Source: Acridotheres tristis (taxonomy: Eukaryota > Chordata > Aves > Passeriformes > Sturnidae). Taken from it: a stretch of DNA of 64,000 nucleotides. A model generated the notes under the pieces. It had not been told where the DNA came from. It saw only the letters and a list, made by a program, of their open reading frames with translations, and ran no database searches. This document shows, in pieces, positions 39,041 to 52,690 of the stretch; within the stretch, counting starts at the first letter, position 1; every line of letters begins with the position of its first letter. The position numbers and the translations under genes are program-made. The stretch covers positions 20,746,501 to 20,810,500 of the forward strand of contig CM072891.1 in the NCBI GenBank assembly GCA_037013685.1, in the 5' to 3' direction.

Positions 39041-41239
39041 TTTAGGCGACATTGTTGCAAAACATGTCCCGTTCCTGAGTCAGCGGAGGGAGAGAGAGAG
39101 GTTCACGCAGTACACAGAGCTCAAGGCATTATTGTTTTTCTAACGTTGCCTAATGAATCTGGCTGAAAAGGGTCGCACAAACGATAGAAAAAATTTGCAT
39201 CTACATATCCATGAAAATTTATGCTGCGTGCTTGTAAAGATGAAATGCAGATTAAATATTTTGGAGATAATTTGATAGAAAATATATTGATTCATTGCCT
39301 TTAGCTTGAATGTTAGAGTTCCTAGGCATCTTAGGAAGTATTTGTGTATTTGGTCATTTGCATCCTTGAAAACCTTTTTAGCATTCACATAAGAGGCAGT
39401 TGTGAAAATGCCAAATACTTCAAGGATCCCTTCTCTGCCCTGGCTCCATTATTTTTCTGCCCTGGCTCCTGTTCTTTGCTATTCCTGAACAAATCCTGCC
39501 TCTGCTTCCCTTTTATTTACCCCATACATGGCACTGGGGCACAGAGCAGCTGCAGAAAGTTGGATGGAGAGCTCTGCTCATGCCCTCAGTGCTGCTTGCC
39601 TTTGGTGATGTTGTTACTTGTATACTGAGGGCAGCATGACACCTTGGGGTGTGTTTAATTGAAGGCAGCACCTAGCTAAAGTAACCTTCTGCTCTGGGAT
39701 TTCCCAGTGACAAACCCGCTGACAGCTTTTACATGCAGTGATTAGGAGAAGAGTAATGTGAAATGCAGATATCTCTGCCCCCTACAGCCACTTAGATGCT
39801 GGTTTTCACATAATATGCCATTGATTCTGCCAGTTTTGCATATTGAGCTAAGGGGAAGTAGCACTGCTGATTAGCATCAGTGTGAACAGGGACTCTCTGG
39901 GAAGAACTGAACATGATTTCATGGGGAACTACATCAGTGGAAGAAATGAATGCTGTCCTTGGCATTGAGTTCCAGCATAACTGTAGGTGCATAAATAGCA
40001 CATGCAAATCTCGGAGTGAGTAAAATTAAATTATAGCACACTTCTCACGTGCTTACGAGTTTTACTGCATCAGGTATTGGTATATAATGAGAGATGGGAA
40101 AAAAAATTATTAACATGAAAGTCAGAAGAATCACGGAATCCCTAAAAATAGGGCTGAACTTAAGATTTCAACAGCAGTTCCTGATTACTCTCTTCATTTT
40201 CTCGATTCATTCCAGTATTCTGTGTCCAGCTATGGGGTATCCCAGTCTTTCACCTTTAGAGACTTCAGTGTGAATCTGTTTCCAGGGTTGCCTAGTTTCA
40301 CAGCACTGGAATGACTGCTCCAGGAATATAATGATGTCTGTCTCCTGGGGTGGCTGATTTAAAACCTTTGCCATGAGCAGTGACCCCCGAGTGAGTGAAG
40401 TGCGTAATTAGTACAGGTGTTCACTGTACTAACAAAAGCATTTGTAGGCTCAAGGACAGTCTGCAAAGATTGAGTTAATGTCATTTTCCACACAGGGCAA
40501 GCTGCTTTGTCCAGCGGGGACATACAAGCCCTAAATTAACTGTAGAATTATAAACAGACCATAATTACAATACATAAGGAGAGAAACCTCATTTTGACCT
40601 CTTGTATTGTGCTTTCACTTGTATTGTGCAAAGTTACAGACTATGTGTTTCACTTCTATCCAAATACATGGATCTTCCTCGGTGAAAAGCTCACCAGGAG
40701 TCGAGGGCACTCAGAGAGTAAGGGAAGTGTGGAGCATTTTGCAGCAATGCATTGCAAACAAGCTTGACAGCGTTTCCTCTGTGTGAAATATTCCTGTAGA
40801 AATGGTTGCCTGGAAAATGGCAAAAAAAAATTGACTTATTTCTATGTGTCGGTTGCATTGGAGAAATGCTGTGATTTAAGTAAGCTCATGCTTTAGCCAG
40901 AGGCTTATTTTGCTATTGTACTGGATGCTCTGTTGTGCAGCAGCAGGGGGAAGAAACACAACGAATCAAGATAAAGTTATATTTGTGATGATGTGTCTAT
41001 GTGTCTGCACATCATCTGCAGGCTGTGGATTTATTAGTTTTTAGGTCAGTAGAACTGTTGTGTAAATAATGCATATCAGAGCTGGTCCCACATGGTCTGT
41101 TCACTTGCACATGTACACTGTGAGTACTCCCTGAGCCAGAGAGGAGTAAGTGCAGCCAGACCTCCTCTATCCTCTTTGAAAATCAGCTTCTAAAAGGCAG
41201 TGTCAGACACTTTTGTCACCATGTCCCATCTAGAAAGAT

Positions 41240-41400
41240 GCACTGGTGTGGTTATTGGGGGGGTTTCGGGCAGTGTAAGTGCCGTTCCTGGCTCAGACAT
41301 TGTTTTCTGCAGAACCTGAGGCAAGTCATTTCACTTTCTGTTGTTTCCATTTCCTCAGCCATGAGCACTGGGTATGATAAACATTTTGAGGCTTGGAGGT
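41240..41400 (+). mobile_element. MIR/CORE-type SINE fossil, + orientation
   Basis: The words GGTGTGGTTATTGG, CAGTGTAAGTGCCGTTCCTG GCTCAGAC, then CAGAACCTGAGGCAAGTCAT TTCACTTTCTG and TTTCCATTTCCTCAGCCATG follow the MIR core layout, with ACCTGAGGCAAGTCATTTCA standing for ACCTTGGGCAAGTCACTTCA. The 3' tail is not recognisable. Confidence 0.65.
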
Positions 41401-41518
41401 CAAAAATTAAAACAGAAACACTTGATCATGTTTATAATTTTGGTTATTCCCACTGCTGTTCTGGATTTATCTTAAAACTTAGATAAAACTTGAAAAGTTC
41501 ATTTCTTGATGGTCCTGG

Positions 41519-41657
41519 TATTTTTCAAGTCCAAGCTGGATGGGGTTCTGAGCAACCTGGTCTAGTGGAAGGTGTCCCTGCCCATGGCAGAGATGTTGAA
41601 ACTACAAGATGATATTTAGGGTCCCTTCCAACTCGGGACATTCTATGATTCCATGAA
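41519..41657 (+). mobile_element. CR1 LINE 3' end fragment, + orientation
   Basis: CAAGCTGGATGGGGTTCTGA, GCAACCTGGTCTAGTGGAAG, GTGTCCCTGCCCATGGCAGA, GGGTCCCTTCCAACTC and ACATTCTATGATTCCATGAA give a textbook avian CR1 3' UTR end including the terminal repeat. Only the last 140 bases were inserted. Confidence 0.95.
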
Positions 41658-44600
41658 AATATAAATGAACAGTTCAGGTACTATGAGCAGAAGCATCTTA
41701 CACCCTAAAGGAGCTGTGATGTTTGAGACTGAAGTAAAGCCCTTTCACATTTCAGAGCAGATGTGTCAGAGCTAAAGCTGTTAGTCAAATCATATAAAGC
41801 CATCCATGAAAATGGATGAAAAAATCTTTTTTAATTCTGAATTATGTTAGCATTTGAATCTGTAAAGTCCTTAGTAGGCACTATGTGACAACTTTTTTTC
41901 GAATGTTGCATGATTAGGGGTGAATGAATTTCTCCTGAGTAGCTGATTGCTCTCTCTGTTGGACTAGGGCAAAAATACTACTTAACAAAAGAGATTAGCA
42001 GAAAAAAGAAAACAAATTACTCCAGAGTAACCTCTTTCACTCATTCAAGGAAAATATGCAAAGAGAAAATAGGGAATGGCTGCGACTAAACCAGTTTGTG
42101 TGGTGATACCCAGACCTTCCAAGGGACGCGTGGTCTGGCTCCTGTGAGCACCAGTGATCCATCTCAGGAGGAGCAGGCTGCAGCTGGCTGCATGCAGACA
42201 CAGGGTGCTCATCCTCTGGTGGTCCCTTCCTGGAGTGCCCCTGTCACTGAAGACTCCCTGGCAGATGCCCAAGGCAAAGCTGATCTTTGTGGAGGAGCAC
42301 CCTTTGTGTGACAATTGAAGTGGTGTCTCTCATGACTGCTGGAGATCCTGTAGAGCTCTTTGGCTGTCTCAGACAGGATCCAGTACTTTCTTTCTTCCAC
42401 TATGGTGCTTTCCCCTGCTTTCATTGTATCACTGCTTTTTTGTTGCTGTCTGTAAGTGCTGAGGGGAGTTACCCTGTGCTGTGGAACAGATGCTGTCTCC
42501 CATCACTGAGAAACTACATTTTGTTACTGATTTAACAGGGGTTAGTGCAGCCCTCGATGGCAGGGGCTGGATGGGAGAGAGCCAGCCACGTGTTCATGCT
42601 CTGCCTTCGTGCAATTGATAACAGTCTTGGTTGGAGGTGGAAATGGAGAAGGGAAACGTCACAGAGCTTTATGTTCAAGACTGTCACCACCTCTGCCTGA
42701 AGAGTCTTCCAGCATTTCATCATGTCTAGACTATATGTGCTGTGTGATCTGGTGTAGTAGCCTCCTCTATCAGAATATAATATTACAAAGCCCAAAGCCC
42801 TCTTTAGTTTTGAACCATAAATGGTCATTGTTATCTTCAGAATGAACAATTCAGGCTACTGCTTGAGAACCAGAAAAATAAAAGGTGGATGCACATGTAA
42901 CATCTGAAGCTGGGCAGATCATTTAGTCTTCAAGCCTGTCATAATGATTAATCAGCTAGGAAAGACTGTGAGCTTTTTGCTTCCACCACAGAGCAGTTGC
43001 TTGTGCTGCCAAGAGATCCACTTTTGAGTCATGGTTTACCAGTCCAAACAAATGCCCAGCCTGGCTGTATTCCTAGAAGTTACTGACAAAGAAATGCACT
43101 AAGGATTTTTTGTTATCTTTGTCATCCATTAAATTTTTTCAAGCATGTTATTTTATCAGGAACATTTGCTTACTTTTGAAGGCATTATAGCTTAAAATGT
43201 TATGGAAAAGAGCCTTGATATTTTAACTGACTCAAAACCAGAGGGAAACCTGCAATGGGAGTAATTGGGAAAGTTAACCCATGCAGAACTTGTTACCAGT
43301 AGCATCCAAATTATCTGTCTTTTAGTTTTCAAATATATGAAGCCTCCAAAGTGTTGGGAAATTGGCTTAACACCATAAGGTTAAGCAGTGTTTAAGCAGA
43401 AGGGAAAAAAAACAGAACAGATATGAGTCTTTAAAATCTAGTTTTTGAGACCTTGATGTGTACAGAAGACCTGTTTTCGGGGTTTCCTCTGCAAGAAAGT
43501 TGGTCAGAAGCTAACTCTGGAAATTGAAGTTGGTATTCTTGCATAGCTGGTTGGCTTTCAGAATTTGAAACTTTAAGCAAAAATGTCTAAAACTACAAAA
43601 TGCATAACAAAATAATCACTTCATTCCCCCCGAATTCAACTGGCAGAGTTGTTGAACTCCTGCAGGCATGGTAATGACTTTGTATGACCCATGAAATTTG
43701 ACTGAAAACCCTTCTTCATTAGCAGTTGGTTGCCTTTGTTGTAGTTTTGCTGCTGGTATCCATAAGATCTCCTAGTTTGCCTTTATGAATAACACCATGA
43801 CAGCCAACAAGCAGTTTCTTTTCCTTGTAAACATGGGTTTCCACTGGTAAATATATTACATTCTACTTCACTCATTGGTTATTTGCTGGCTTGTGATTGA
43901 TTGTATCTGCCTCCACTTTTTGAAGTGCTCAGTAAACAAAAGAAATGTGCTTTTGGGATGCTCATTGATTTTAGAGGGTGCAGAGCACCTACATCTTCTC
44001 TGGATTTCAGTGGGGTTTTGCTGGATGCTTAAATTTCTACAAAATGAAAGTGGTTTTATTCTTAGAGGATTCCGAAGGAGATATTTCCGGGGATATGATT
44101 TCAGCAGAATTGAATGATGATTAGAAAGGCTGGGGGAGTAGAGTGGGCTCACAGACTTTTATCACCACTGAATTTCACCTCTGATCTCTGTGCAGCCCCT
44201 GGGAATGAAAAGTGCCTTTGAAATTGTGTGTGGTTTTCTTTCGTTCCACTGAGCTTTCCCACTGAAATTTTCTGTCTTGCATCTGTGTCTTTGTAAAGCT
44301 TAATGCAATGGCAAAACAAGAGGCTGCCTCCTTTCTGAGGAGCAGGCTAAGGCAAACAGGAGCACAGCCCTGGTTTTGTGTGTTCAAAATGGGCAAACTT
44401 ACCACCTTATTTATCACCAGGATTTCTAACCTTCAGGTGCCATGGCCCATAAATGACTTCTCCATAATAATATTTATCAAAGTATTTCTGGTCTAATTAT
44501 TCATGCTGAGCTTGTTCTCTAAAAATTTCTCTTGAAAGAATCTTTTTAAAGATTTTTCTTTTGAAAACAAATTCATGACCACATCAAACAGAGATTCATG

Positions 44601-46278
44601 TTGCTGTTAGTTTAATTACCAGCAGCCCTCAGGGAAAACTCACTCAAAACTCACTATAGTTGTAATTGCTTCTCTCCCTTTCTCTCCCCCACTCTTTTTC
44701 CCTTTCCATTTTTGATTGCTGCAGAAGTCTTCATATGGTTGTTCATTTTTTTTAAGCTCATTTTAGGTACTAAGGGGTTTAGGCCCATTTTTTGCTCTTA
44801 TAGTAACCATCAAATTATAAATAATTAGTAGATTATGGATGCTGAAAAAGGAGCTGGCAAAAAAAAAAAACAAACATGTTTTTGAGATAACAGTTGAAGT
44901 TATCTTGTTTTTAACTTTTTAAGCAAAAAGATAGGAGTGTCCTTCCCAGTGCCATGCCATGAGATCAGATCCATAACCTGTGAATCTGTTCCAGCCATAA
45001 AAGCCACTGCACCTAGTCTGGCTTTATTCCCTTTGAAAAGCGGCATGGATGCCTCATTTGGATGAAGTGCAAAACATAACATAAGCAGTGCTGACCGAAC
45101 ACAACATGATACATGGCAGATTTGCTTTAAAAAGAGCAGCAGTCTCAAATCTGTTTTGAATTACAAAAAGTGTCTGAGGATAATAAAGGAAAAAAGGGAA
45201 CCATTTCGTAGCAGGCATCTGAAAAATTACAGTTTGGAGGAAGGAGGAAGAATTGTCAGGCAAAACTTTACAGTTAAAGCTGAAAAATCTATTTCTAACA
45301 CTGGGGATTATGAGTGTATATCTTATTCTTTGTTTTTTTAAAAATAAAATCTTGGCAACTTAAGTTGCATGCTATGATGGCCCAGCATGAGAACAGCTAC
45401 TCAATGGTGAAATTTTCAGCAGTACTCTGGCAAGAGGTTATTAGTCATAGTCCCAGTATCATACAAGAGCCAGAGCAAAGGATTCAAGAAGCAAAACATT
45501 CCCCTTTGGAGAGAGGTCAAGATTAGTCACTTTTATTTTCTTCAATAGGGGGAGGGGGACAGTGGGTGTTGGTTTGATTTGGGGTTTATTTTGTTGTGGA
45601 GAAGAGTTTTGGACAAATGTTTATGCCAGTTGGGTCTTGTACTCTTCGCTTTTTAACCCTAAAGTGCTGTAAATATGCCACTGTTCCACACGGGGAACAG
45701 GAATCTACAGCTAGGGAAAAGCTGTTGTCTGACAGCCAAACTTCTGACAACAAAAATATGGAGTGATATTCAGAGGCTGTACTGCCGTGGTTAAGCCAGC
45801 AGAAAGGGTCCTCCAGAGGCAAGAACCACGGGGAGTTTTCTTCACATCTGTGGAAGTGAAGCATCTGAAATACAAGTGCCTGTTAGCTACACGGAGAGAG
45901 CCTTTCTTTCCTCTGCAGATAGGTACCAGGGTGCTCAACCAGAAGGACCCCACAAAGAAATGTTTTGCTGAACAAGAATGTGATAGAGAATGAGAAAACA
46001 ACCTCCTGTCTCAATAATAAAAACCAGAAAGGTGCTGCAAAGTTTTCCTTGAGACTGGAAGATGTGCCCGGGACAGGGAGAGTATTTTTAAGGTTTTGTT
46101 AGAGCCACTGATCCAAGCTGATGTTAAGAATGTTTATTGTATTTGAGGGTGGGCCGCTGACTGTGCTGCCTCAGTTTACCCCACATTGTGCTGGCAATAA
46201 CAGGACTTACCTTAACAGGACTTAAGCTGTGCTGGGGTGCACCCATGTTTGCACAGTGCTATAGATGCTCTAAACATG

Positions 46279-46352
46279 GAACCATAGAATATCCTGAGTG
46301 GGAAGGGACCCACAAGGGTCCTCAAAGTCCAACTCCTGGCCCTGCAGATGAC
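46279..46352 (-). mobile_element. CR1 LINE 3' end fragment, - orientation
   Basis: ACCATAGAATATCCTGAGTG GGAAGGGACCCACAAGGGTC followed by AAAGTCCAACTCCTGGCCCT is the reverse complement of a CR1 3' end of the GTTGGACT...GGGTCCCTTCC type. It is cut at about 46352. Confidence 0.85.
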
Positions 46353-47483
46353 CATCATTTATTCTACAACTCTATTGAAATAATTACACATTAAAACCAA
46401 TTTTTCCTAGTTTCTTTGATCAATATTTCCACTATATTTCTTGTTATCTCAAGCCTGTTTCCCATTCTCCATAAGGCTGAATTTCAATTTAAACATAATA
46501 TGGGAAGCTGTTTATGATTATAGTGCTGGATGGATAGCCAGCGATTTTTGCAGATACATTAACTTCTAATACTTCTGGTATCATTGATTCACTTGTAAAG
46601 AAAGAATCCCTCCCTTCTTGCCAACTCACATCTTATTTTTAAACAGAGAAGAGGAAAGTTGTGTCTGGTCAAAGAGATACTGTTTCTTAAAGGTGGGGCT
46701 ACAGTTAATGAAGATAAGATAATCCTTGAAAATATGGGAGTATTCAGTTAATAGGATAGGGGGATTTGATCATCTTTGGTAGTTTCTGATAAAAGTTATA
46801 TTTAGAGGCAAGACCCTCACTTTCCTGGCTTCATGCCAAGGAGAAAAAATATTCCAAACTCCCTTCTTTATCTACTGATACGCTGTTAACTTAGAGGAAA
46901 GGGTTAAAAAAATAAATATCTGACCTTTGTAATATTTTAGAGAAAAAATATGCTGTATCCTGAGGCAGCACTGGGCCAAAGACTGTAGATTTTGGATGCT
47001 GTTCTAACTTGAAAATTTCCATGTGTTTTAAGTCTTGTCTGATTTATCTAAAACAAGAGTCAACCACGAATTTTAATTGCTTGGCTATAGCCTCTTGGAT
47101 GCCAGAGAGATCTGCGAGTGCTGCACACATCTGGGCATGGAGTGAGGGCTAGGAGGCCAGCAGGACTGGCCTCATGGCCCAAGACTACATCCAGAACTAA
47201 AGAAAGGCTCTCAGGAAAAGCTGATTTCCAACTGTTTGGGTGCTTGAAAGAAGCCAAATATTTCTGCAAGTTGTTAATAACAGCAACAAAAGTGCTGAAC
47301 TGAGACGACAGTTCTCTGCTCGCTCTTCTTCAGTGGCAGCTGTTTCCAGTCCTGCTTCTGACCATCTCCTGCAGACATATCCATCATTGTCCTCATTTCT
47401 GTCCTGACTTACTAGAATTTTAGGTCATCCCTTCTCAACATTTTTATCCTCAAGCCTTTCTGAATCCTTTCCACTTCTAAAAG

Positions 47484-47720
47484 AATCATAGGATCATCAT
47501 AGAATGGCCTGGGTTGGAAGGGGCCCTAAAGATCCTGCAGCTCCAACCCCCTGCCATGGGGACACCTTCCACTACACCAGGCTGCTCAGAGCCCCATCTA
47601 ACCTCAAACACTTCCAGGGATAGGGAACCCATAACTTCTCTCTGCAGCTCGTTCCAGTGTCTCACAGCAAAAAATTTCTTCCTTACATCTAGATTAAATT
47701 TTCCGTCTTAGTTTGAACCC
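47484..47720 (-). mobile_element. CR1 LINE 3' end fragment, - orientation
   Basis: On the minus strand the element ends in worn copies of the terminal repeat (seen here as ATCATAGGATCATCATAGAATGG at 47485). It then reads back through GGTTGGAAGGGGCCCTAAAG, CCATGGGGACACCTTCCACT, CAGGCTGCTCAGAGCCCCAT, ACACTTCCAGGGATAGGGAA and AATTTCTTCCTTACATCTAG. About 235 bases remain, 5'-truncated. A plus-strand open frame at 47514-47711 is merely antisense CR1. Confidence 0.95.
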
Positions 47721-50700
47721 AGAAAAAAAAACTTCTTAAAAGAAGTGCTGTTCCAAAATCTTTCCACCTTTCATGGTTTTATACTCCCTAACAGTCCATG
47801 ACCAAATGTATTTCACTCTCCTGTAATTTAATTCTCTCAACTGCCAGCATCCTACCAACCTCTTTGTTAGAAGGAGTGGTTTCTATTCATCTTAGCTTGC
47901 TTCTGTTAGTCAAGCAGCAAGCTATAGACAAATAATCTTATGGAGCTGGCCTGTAAAAAAGCAAACCAACTTGTTTGTAACTTTTGATTTCTATTTATTC
48001 CTCAATTTTTTTACAGATCTTAAAGGAATTGGTCTTTTACATAAGCTTACATAAGCACAACGTCTGTTGTTGCTGCTTGTCTCTTTGTAGGGAAAAGTGG
48101 TGGTATCAGAGAAGAGAGTTTTGATAACATGCTGCTAATATTCTGTATTTGGTCTGCGGTATTTTATATTATTTATTCCATCACATATTACTGAAGTGGC
48201 TTTTTTGTATCAGTTTTTAGTTTTTGACCCGTTAGAGCATGTCTCTTACTACCATTGGCTTCAAATGTAATTCAGGGGAGACACCTAATCTGAAAAATTA
48301 CATTATAGTTGTAACCTACACTCTTCTAGGAATCATGAAAGAAATGGAGCTGAATGAATAGTTAACCAGAGATGTCATATTTCCAGAAACTTTTAGAAAA
48401 ATATCCTTTTGTTTGAGAAAAAGAACATTTGGAAAAGAAAAATAATTCTCTGCAGTTTAGTTATTTGCTAATCAAAATTGCTTTCCCAATCCTAATGGAA
48501 AGAACAGACGCATAAATCAACCATGTAATTTCTCCCATTTCCTATAGCTTGAGCATTTGCTATCCTAGATCTTGTGCTACACAACCAGAAAAAAATTCTT
48601 CAAACAAACAAAAATTACCTTAAAGTGCCACAAGTGTTACAGTCAGTAAACAAATGGCTACATGCTGGTGTTGCCAGTTTCTTTTAACTCCCAAAACAAT
48701 TTTTAAAAAATGTGTGACAAAACTGAGTTTCTTTACAGTGCATTAGGAATTTACTGTAGAAGTCAAGCCCTTTGTAATAGTTCACTGCTATCAAGGTAAC
48801 TTCTGGAGAATCAGAGCCAGCACATGGTTTATAAATCCTAGTTGTTGCCCAGCTCCGATCCTGACTCAGTGGCTCAGAATTTTCTCCCCAGGGTCATCAC
48901 CCTCTGTTGAATGCACCCTCATCAATGGTGGATTCTCAGCAGCTGTTCAGGGGCTCTTACTACAAAAAAATAAAAGTGGTTTTTATGCTTTTGAGAAATG
49001 TAAGATAAATATTTTCCTATAAAAATACACAGCAAGACGAGAGCAGCAACAGTCTCAGTTTATTGGAAAAACAGAACAATTTTTACTGTCCCAAAGGCGA
49101 GATTGTCACTTACAGCTTTAAGCAAGAGAGCTGATTTTAGAACTCAGGGTGTAGCAAGTGCCTTTCTCTCCAAAGATGCTTTTTATCTGAAAAGTATCCT
49201 TTTTATTTGTCAGCTAAGACAGTGCTTAGAGTGTTCATGTTTTCATTGACTGGAAGAGACTTGTCCATCTGACCTTCAAAACTTGTCAATTTTGCTCCTC
49301 AGAAGCTCAGCCCTCCTGTTTTCCAAGCAATGATCAATCTTACAGCAGAGTGTTTTTTCACTGGCTCCACTTCTTCTGTCCTTCCCCTGAACACCACACA
49401 CATGCTTCCTTCTTTGGCCAGCTCTCAAGAGAAAGTACAGACAGTCTGGAGAGCAAATCCTCCTTCATGCAGATTACATTCTCCTTTGAACACCTCAGTG
49501 GAGGGAATATAACCTCCAGCAAAACTGCTGCCTCATCTCGGGCAACAAAATAAACACATCAAAGCCAGAAGTTCTGATAGGAGGTTTTGCAAGAATCTGG
49601 GATCTTGGGTATTGCAAATGGAAGGGAGGAACATTCCGTGATTTTTGAAGAACCATACACCTGAATAAACGTTCCTTAATAATCCTGAAACTCTTGGTCT
49701 GTCCTGCCTCTATTGTAGAAAAATCTAAATCTTTAAAATAAATTCTCTGGGAATTCCCATACCTATCCCTGAGCTCCTCTAGGAAGCCACTCCTAACATC
49801 GTGCCTGTTCTGTCCTCAGAGCCCTCCAGGATTAAGCATTAACTTGTAGAAATGCTGAGATACTAACAAGTCAGAGGACTTAGCAAGAAGAGAAGCCAGG
49901 GGAGCTTCTCTCTGAAGCTTCCTCAAATATTCTGAAGAACTTAAATCCGAAGAATCCCACTGAAGACAAATGTCATTTTTAACCCCGTTTTCTTCCAGAA
50001 CAGACTCACTGTTGTTAAGTAGCACAATGGATACTGATGCATTCCTTCATAACATTGCCATTAACAGGTATCATAAGTTCTAGAATATTTTTTGCCTTTC
50101 ATCCTCTCTCCAGCTGAATCATTGGTGATTATTTTGTTAGCAGAAAGGAAATCACCTTTTTGTGGTTTTTTATGAAAGATAGCTTATTACTGAGTGTGGT
50201 ACTGAACAGCAAACACATTAGAGATTTGGTACAACATGGAGAGATGCTTAAAGAAAGCATCGGTTTTTATTTCCTTAGAAGTTTTCTACCCTGCAGAGCA
50301 ATAGGATTCTCCTCAATAACAGGCCACCAGAACTGATAAATACATGAAGGTCTCCCCAATCCTCTTTGGTTATTTTGAAAAAGTGCCTTAAAGAATTCGT
50401 TTACTTTGAGCTGAAAAGCTGCACCCCCAGTAATGAATGCTACTGAAGTCAGGGTAGCAGACTTGAGAGTTTAGTGTTGTAAAAGCAGCTGAAATCTTCC
50501 TTTATCACATTTTAATTCAGCCAAGTGTTGCTTGAATCTTGGTTTCCCTCTTCTCCTTTAGCCACTTCATGCTTTTCTTTACTGAGAGCAAGGACAGCTC
50601 CCCAGAATCCACTGAGTGAGCAATGAGCTGATAAAAATTCTCTTCATTATGGACAAAAAAATCTGTTTGATCAGTCAACCATGTTAAGAACATAGGTAGT

Positions 50701-51100
50701 TATAAAACCACTCTGTTCAAAGGAATTATGATTTTTACCCTTAATATTTACTTTTAATATCTCTGAGGATGAGAATGATGGGCAGATGACACAGCTTTAA
50801 TCAACAGCATTAATCAATCTTGATCTCTCCAGATCATGGAGCAATACTTGGAATAACTTATTAATAATTCGTGGTCTTTGTGGACAAAATTATGCCAAAC
50901 TCAAAATTTTATCCTTCAGCTTCCCATGGCTGAAAATACTGTTCCACTTAGCTCTGTAATTGTGTCTGTCATTGCCTTTTCCTGGTAAATCCCTATAATT
51001 AGTTTTGGGAGTCAGTCTCCAAAGTGCTGCCCTTTAGTTCTCCATTACAGGGGAGCTTAAAAGAGACTGTTCTGTCCCTGGAGCCAAACAGGCTTCTGTG

Positions 51101-51152
51101 TTTTGTTTTGTTTTGTTTTGTTTTGTTTTGTTTTGTTTTGTTTGTTTTGTTT
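51101..51152 (+). repeat. TTTTG pentanucleotide microsatellite
   Basis: About ten TTTTG units with one shortened TTTG interruption near the 3' side. Simple sequence, likely length-polymorphic. Confidence 0.97.
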
Positions 51153-51423
51153 TTAAAAGCAAGGAAATAAATTCATTGTTACACTTCATGTTCCAGATCA
51201 TACCATGAACTTTTTATGAAAGCTTAAAATTACAAAGTGTTGCAAGTTAATACAGTGTGAAGATTTGCAGAATTTTAATAGATAAAAATAATAGACAATT
51301 TTTATTGAAAATTATTTTGTCCTTTCAGCAAGAACAGTCTCTGTCTTGTTCAGTAGCACCTCCTAGGATGCCTTTGATCCCTTTACAAATATTATTACCT
51401 TTATAAATGCATTTCACTAAGAC

Positions 51424-51532
51424 TATGAGAATTGGGATTGCTCAGCCTGGAAAAGAAAAGGCTTTGGAGTGACCTACTTGTGGCCTTCCAGTACCTGAAG
51501 GGAGCCTAAAGGAAAGATGGAGAGAGACTGTT
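51424..51532 (+). mobile_element. CR1 LINE fragment truncated at both ends, + orientation
   Basis: GCTCAGCCTGGAAAAGAAAA GGCTTTGGAG, CTTGTGGCCTTCCAGTACCT GAAGGGAGCC and AAAGATGGAGAGAGACTG match the middle of the CR1 3' region, the same block seen at 28690-28780 in the longer copy. The 3' end is missing, which is unusual for a target-primed insertion and implies later deletion. Confidence 0.9.
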
Positions 51533-52609
51533 ATAATAGCATTTTATAACTTTGATTCATGATACGCCATTTAAGATTGGTGTGCTAACCTTTCAGCCTT
51601 CAGGAGTAACTATTTGGTTTTGGGTTGGTTTTTTTCTCAGTGCACTGCATGGATAGGATTTTATTAATTTCTAAGAGAGAGATTCAAAACTTGTTTAAAT
51701 CTTCTCTCCATCTGTGCTCAATCTATGATCCTTGGGTTTATTTTTTTTTTAACTTAACTCAGAGGGTGGAAAAATTTTGTATTCATACAATATTTCTGTA
51801 TGACTTAGGAATAACTATGGTGTGTAATTTCTGAAGTTTCAAACACTGCTTCCTCTTCCCAACAACTGTGAAATACAAAGGAAATTATTTGCATATAAAG
51901 AATCTGATCATCCAAACATCATGCTTCTAATGAAACATAAATTAGCTACAAAGAGCTTACTTAGTTTTTCCTAAAGGAAACAAATCAGTCTGAGTTATTT
52001 TTCTATGTAATTAACCATGTTTGCTGTTTTAAGTAGAGAGATCAGAGTTGTTCAAAGCGGTTAAGATTAGAGCAACATCAGCAGTTTTTCTGTTTGCTTT
52101 ACTTTTATTCGTTCTGGCATCAGAGCTAATTTCTAATCAAGTAAATGTGTTTGAAAGTATGATTCAGGGGAGATGATACATTTCTCCATGCTAACTGCCT
52201 AAAGTTGGCTTAATAAAAAGGATATTGCACACAGTGACATTTTTCTAGTAGGTATAATTATCTCTGCATCAAGCGAGTGAATGATGTATTTCAGGATGTG
52301 TGTTTGGATGACAACAGGCAGATTGGGCACGATAATAAGCCAGGCTGTTCACCAGCAAGCCTTTTTTTCTGGTACATCAGAGGCCTGTGATGACAGTAGA
52401 AGTTGCCTTCTGGTGGCTTTTACTTCTCCTTTTAAAATATCTCATACTTTAAGCAGATACTCCTTTGGCAGAATCAAGAATGGGCCCCATTGTCCCACTG
52501 CTGCCTCATTTGCCAATGTCATCTTTTCTGATAGAGCCCCAAGGAGAAGATCCATGTGCAGAAATCCAGACTGCTCCTTCTCTTGTAATATCCAAAGAAA
52601 ATTTTACTA

Positions 52610-52690
52610 TTTGGGATTGATGATTCAGTCCAAGATTGGTACAGAGCCCACTGAAGCCACTGAGAGTCTGTGCTTGCCAAAATCTACCAC
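52610..52690 (+). repeat. Possible ancient amniote interspersed repeat
   Basis: GATTCAGTCCAAGATTGGTA followed by AGAGCCCACTGAAGCCACTG AGAGTCTGTG resembles the 'GATTCAG...CCCACTGAAGTCAATGAGAGTCT' motif of very old amniote repeats. It lies inside the open region 52281-52898. Low certainty. Confidence 0.35.

Noticed and set aside
40127..40160. Possible CR1 end (AATCACGGAATCC)
   Set aside because: Only a few words fit; the diagnostic GGTTGGAAGGGACC-type block does not follow.
42045..42424. Overlapping frames on both strands
   Set aside because: No known family; open on both strands owing to local GC content.
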